A stretch of DNA of 64,000 nucleotides from Rodentolepis nana (lineage: Eukaryota > Platyhelminthes > Cestoda > Cyclophyllidea > Hymenolepididae), in contig UZAE01012034.1 in NCBI GenBank assembly GCA_900617975.1, positions 1 through 64,000 on the forward strand, in the 5' to 3' direction. Below are positions 59,501 through 64,000 of this stretch, one piece after another. The notes beneath the pieces are model-generated. The model saw only the letters and a program-made list of their open reading frames with translations, ran no database searches and had not been told where the DNA came from. Every line of letters starts with the position of its first letter. The stretch's first letter is position 1. Both the position numbers and the translations under genes were made by a program.

Positions 59501-62500
59501 ATTTTTTGCAAGCCTGGAGATAATTTCGGTAGATTGTAAGCTCTTCTAACGTCATATCACTTTCCTTTTTGCCGGCTTCGACAAAAGATGGCACTGGGAT
59601 GTCCTTTCGTAATTCATCTTCCTTTGTCACCTCCAGAACACCGCCCATCATATCATCCAAACCACGTTCTCGCCAGTTGTCCAACTGTTCCCGCCTTAAT
59701 CTCTCCTCCTCTGCACGTCTTGCCTCCTCCATTGCGGCAATTTCTTCCGGTGAACGGTATCTCTCAACATCGACCTCTTCATCAGTGCATTCCAAAAGAT
59801 TTTCGGGACTTTCAGTAGGCCGTAATTTGTATTGGTCTAACGAAAGCAGAGGCGCCGTGGGATCTAACTTCGGAATTATTTGATTGATATTCGCAACTCG
59901 TTTCATTATTTCCTCAATATGTTGACGTTTCCGTTTCAAACACTCGTCAAATTCCTTATTAAACTTGAGCTTCAATTGGCGAATCTCTTCCTACATATGG
60001 GCAGAAATTACCAAAGGAACAACTTTCACTAACCTGGATGAGAATCGCTTGAGTAATTTTCTGATCATTCGTATATAGTTCCATTTGGTTGTAGAGCAAA
60101 TCTGTGGATACCCCAAATTTGGCAGCTGAAAATTAAGGAAATTAATCTAAATATGTGAAGTCATGAATTCTTCCATGGTTAAGACTTACCAACAGAACCT
60201 ATGTGGGGATCTGTATTTTCAGAATTAGTGTCTTCCTTGGAGATATCTTCAGAGCCATCCTTTTCACCTTCCTAACAAAGAAGAAATGGCAGGGAAGTCC
60301 AAGGCGATGAACAAAGGGAGTATCAGACTTATATAATCTTGATAATTCAGTAGTGTTTAGTAGTAGTAAATAAGATATTCATATCCTAACCTTTAAATGC
60401 CCACACATTGTAGTATCAACAAGTATGAAAATTCACTTCAATCGTTCCTCTTTACTGGTAGCCACGAAAACTTATTTATTCAATGAAAATAAACATCATT
60501 ATATGGTAATTTTAATTATTCTACTTTCATTTTAGTAAATAATATTTTTCATGATAGCTCCAAATGGGTTCAAAACAGTTCAGCAAATAAAGGCCTTGTT
60601 TACTACTGGACGCCTTCCATATAAAACTTCCAAAATTGACCGTGGACATAAACACATTTCAAGCCATGCAAAATAAATGCGGTCTAATGAGAATATTCGA
60701 TGGTGATGGGTGATGCCGACCAACAATCAGGGTAGTGGGGGAAGCGAGTTTCCTGCTTAGAGTGGTTCCAGAATCCGTGCGCCCTGTTTAAGTCAGGTAT
60801 TGGAACACATGGGAAGTTTCACTTCAAAGTATTCATGATAAATCAAAAACCCGAAGGTTAACCGACTTAAATAAAGTGTCTAAACGGGCTGAGGCAGATG
60901 CTCACGTGGGGAATAACCATAATTATTAATAATTATAATTATATAATAATAACTAGAGTGTTCAGAACTATTCCACCTGAGTTCCCATAAAGGCAAACTA
61001 CTGCATTTTTCAAAACAAGAGTACCATTAAATCGTATGATCACACTGGAAAGGTAAATTGACATTGTCGGGAATCTTAAGTACGTCTAGACGTCTGCTTT
61101 GTTCACAAATGATATTTTGAGTAACCTAAACATCGTCTTGGGTACGGACGCTAAACTTAACTTCTCGGAGAAGATAAAGGTAGATATTTGAATTAAGCGG
61201 GATCCGGTTTACCAAAAGTTCACTCAAAAAAGTTTATGCGTTTGGTGACTGTTCAGCTGGAAGATAAAAATTTCTAATATTCTAATACCACTCTAATGAA
61301 TGAAGGTATTTCCGTTTTGTATTTTCTTTAAAGTACAATTGTTTTCGAGCCTTTCAAGCTATTTTAAACATGAAAATTGAAAAGGACGAACACGACCATC
61401 GATCAAATGAGAAAAACACTAGAAAGACCTGACCATCCTTCCAATTATGACAAATTTCCAAAGAAATTTCAAAGCTTTATCGCGATCTTGTCTACAGGGA
61501 TTTTTCATTGGTATAATATTTACTAACGTTGATTAATTCCTATCTATAAATTGTCATTCAGACATGCTGTAGATTGTTTGGACAATTCCCTCCAGGGTAA
61601 ACTATTTTGCGTAAACAAAAGTCAAGTCACACGAACTCCAAAACATGTGGCTTACACCTCAGCCAAATATAAAAATGGAAAGTTTTGGGGAAGAAAAAAT
61701 TTAAGAAAATTCCGTGAAATGCCAGAAGCCTCATAAACACATAAATGTTTTTTTGCATCAAGGCGCTGCGATTGATGTCACTTGTAAATTAGAAAGTAAC
61801 ATTTACCGTTTTTAAAGTCTTATCACATTCTCGCCTATACAAAACACCAACTTTCATTTCAATTTTCCTTCGAAGTTTTGCTTGATCTAAAATTCTAACT
61901 TCTTCCTCTGTCCTGGAATGAATAGGATAATTAGAGACCTCTATGGGGCTATTATAGGCCAGAATGCTTCGACCTTTGACCTCTTGTGTTTCCCAACAGC
62001 AAGATTTGAGTGCATTATGAGTAAAGTCCTTGATCAGGTTATTTTGTTCAATCTCTTCTCTTTTCTACATGAATAGAAACACGGTTACTAAGACACAGGT
62101 GTCATACCTTCTGTAAGATTTTTTTCGTTTCTTCAGTTACCGCGTTTCTTTCTTCGGAGTCCAATTCGAATTCTGTTAATGCAATCTTTTCAAGATCTGT
62201 TAGCAGGTTGTTCTTCTCTGCCATAGTTTCTAGCTGAATAAGTCAAAAGCAATAACCAAGATTTCCAGTTACCTCTTTCTTAATCTGCTTAAACTCTTTC
62301 AAGACATGACTCTTGGTATCAGCAAACAGTTCTTCGTCAATCGCTTGTTGATTTTGAAACTGTTTTTCAAGCCAAGTTACTGCATTGGACTTCCTGATCA
62401 CTTTGATAATCTTAAGGTCATCGTCAATTATCGAAGTTTCGCTTTGACTGTTTGTGATCAAAAAGGCATTAGTTTTCTTAAACTGATGGAGTTTGGTTGC

Positions 62501-63496
62501 AAACTCATTCTTGATAACGGAAAACTCGAAATCTTCCATTTGCGGCATCTTATCTCTAGGATGAAAATATTTTTTGTGAACAATTTTAATTTAGTCTACT
62601 TTATATACATCATACCTAATTTCACAAAGCCAAATAAAGTTACTCCCCAATATAGGGGAGAGGGGAGGGGGGGGGGGCAGTTTAGAGAGAATTCAAACCA
62701 AGGTCAAATGAAAATCGATTCTAAATTATCACCAACATAACAGATACTAAGATTACTATTATAAATGAAATTGAAAAGAACATCAGACGTTTCCAATGGA
62801 AATATCCGAAACATAAAGATAATGAAAGGCAATAAACGGTTCAAGTCAATCAGCATGGTCGGTATATTTCTTCACACTATATGGATCAATGAGGATCATA
62901 TTCACGACCTCAAGAGGGACCTGTTAACAGTTGGACTTTACGCCGCTACCACAACAAGAATAAGAGCTCCTAATTACTAGCTAGTGGAAATTATAATTGG
63001 CCGCAACTTCCAATACTTTCAATGATCGAATGAGGACTCATGTCTTCAATGATTAATTGTGACGAACACACAACCATTGCCTTCTATGAGTGCTCTAATT
63101 ACCCAAGTTAGTAATACCTTTGCTCTGTCATTAAATTTTGCATGGGTTCCATATGACCATGTTAGTTCTGTGAATGGATTACTTACTTACTTGTGGATTC
63201 TACTATATTATAGAACTTTTGTACCCACCAAGATTCAGGAATAACTGTTTGGTGTTCTAGTTAATTTTATCGTTTAGTTCGCTTATTTAGCCTACAAAAT
63301 CAAAAATTTTTCTTTGGCACATGCCAAAAAACTTTTTAATCGACAAAATTTTGTAATTAACTTACGCCAAATTTATCGCACAAATTGAACCATCAGACTT
63401 TATGGCTGCAATGGTGCTGAAATCCATTGTCACTGCAACTTGAATTGGGAGATCAGTGTATTCCGTAAGCGGAAAATGTTTGGTTAACATTTTTGC
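53568..63496 (-). CDS. CFAP43: Cilia- and flagella-associated protein 43 (CFAP43), C-terminal part
   Basis: Fifteen in-phase exons encode the last 997 residues: 63496-63366, 62555-62273, 62233-62108, 62064-61807, 60271-60190, 60125-60034, 59990-59472, 58720-58487, 58405-58236, 57940-57646, 56774-56470, 56427-56337, 56277-56197, 56151-55995 and 53737-53568. The first reads VAVTMDFSTIAAIKSDGSIC, the end of the WD-repeat half. The rest is coiled coil with family landmarks: VKGRSILAYNSPIEVSNYP, DEEVDVERYRSPEEIAAMEE, DNWRERGLDDMMGGVLEVTK and EDELRKDIPVPSF. CFAP43 works with CFAP44 at the axonemal doublet and is needed for flagellar beating. CFAP44 is the main alternative identity. The N-terminal WD-repeat exons lie beyond the right edge. 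The last intron holds a mariner and intron 7 holds repeat copy J. Confidence 0.85.
54437..55457 (+). mobile_element. Internally deleted mariner transposon with intact inverted repeats
   Basis: The element is 1021 bp with perfect 26-bp terminal inverted repeats (TTAGGTGGGCAACTAAGTCA followed by TTGCCG) and a TA target duplication on both sides. Transposase remnants run from an ATG at 54620 to TAA at 55383. The helix-turn-helix part has QCRNWFERFRSGDF, RSGRPVEVDE and TTRDIAEKLNVSHT. The catalytic part has VTGGEKWIVYNN and RIMLSVWWDHKGISYFEL. The C-terminal SKDQTFYERGI follows directly. TGA stops lie after codon 8 and at 54929-54931. The first catalytic Asp (normally in TCDEKW) is Gly. A deletion with frameshift removes the block bearing the other two Asp residues. 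It cannot encode transposase but could be moved in trans. Confidence 0.92.
58965..59260 (+). repeat. Short dispersed repeat, copy J, in a CFAP43 intron
   Basis: Full-length + strand copy beginning GGTGTGCGATAGACTTACCT with the standard middle and 3' block. It is antisense to CFAP43, so the transcript carries its reverse complement, including the sequence GAGGTAAGTCTATCGCAC. Confidence 0.85.
62659..62681. repeat. G-rich tract
   Basis: Purine-rich sequence ending in about ten consecutive G, in a CFAP43 intron. Similar C/G homopolymers occur at 5867-5883, 6146-6166, 41040-41050 and 51056-51073. Confidence 0.7.
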
Positions 63497-64000
63497 CTGC
63501 AAGAGGTAAGTGAACAAGCATCAAGCTAGTAAGTGGTGGTAATGAAATAAATTTGTGTGGCGGTCATAATCGTGTTATCTGTGTAGTAGGATTGCTTCTT
63601 GCTTTCCATTTTAACATTTGCCACTACCCTGAAAGAGGTCATCTTTTGCGTTAAAATCGCTAACGTAAATTCTGGTCTGCATCGGTTTTCACTGCTTCAT
63701 TTCCTATGGACTCATTGCTTTTTTATCCATTTAAACTGTTCCTCACCTTACTAGGACACGCTTCCGCTCTTATTACAGTCAAATGGAAGTTAGCAGATTG
63801 CTCCTTCTATCTTTTTTAACAATTAGCATATCAAGCATTTGTGAGAGGCTATACTGCGACTCCATGGAAAATCAATACATTCTATCGCTCATATACTCTA
63901 AATTGTAAGTAAAAAAGAATTATTATTTAAGACTGAATAGCATGGTGCTATACGTCCGCTCAGATTGGTGGTATCCAAGTCAAAAATGGTGCACCTTGCT

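Noticed and set aside
63954..64000. Possible further CFAP43 exon at the right edge (CTIFDLDTTNLSG)
   Set aside because: Its only good donor is out of phase with the next exon, so I could not place it.

Overview
This is a eukaryotic, AT-rich, intron-containing window. The compact exons, introns that range from 31 bp to about 4 kb, dense dispersed repeats and the set of ancient animal genes fit a parasitic flatworm, most likely a tapeworm. That placement is an inference from style and gene content, not a proof. All exon models below were built by hand from splice sites, reading phase and remembered family sequence.

Layout. Positions 1-8700 hold the end of a non-LTR retrotransposon, five copies of a short dispersed repeat, one intronless AGC-type kinase with altered catalytic motifs (+ strand, 2947-4092), and a foldback element (8260-8637). 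Positions 9307-11500 (minus) hold CEP41, complete in six exons. Positions 13695-26194 (minus) hold RUNDC1, complete in fourteen exons. Positions 26.6-34.3 kb are a repeat and relic zone: endonuclease and RNase H pieces of non-LTR elements, an 81-bp tandem duplication, and a broken Tudor-domain gene with in-frame stops. Positions 37580-39355 (minus) hold an uninterrupted POU class 4 (Brn3/Unc-86) gene. Positions 44666-49681 (minus) hold a MATE/SLC47 transporter in fifteen exons; its N-terminal exon was not found. Positions 53568-63496 (minus) hold the C-terminal about 1000 residues of the ciliary protein CFAP43 in fifteen exons, running off the right edge. A crippled mariner sits in one CFAP43 intron and a short dispersed repeat in another.

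The genes share no pathway, apart from two that build motile cilia or flagella (CEP41 and CFAP43). Apart from the kinase, all recognised host genes are on the minus strand.

The most unusual items are the Tudor-domain relic, the altered kinase, a ten-copy repeat family with conserved internal pairing and an antisense splice-donor motif, and a 31-bp intron in CEP41.
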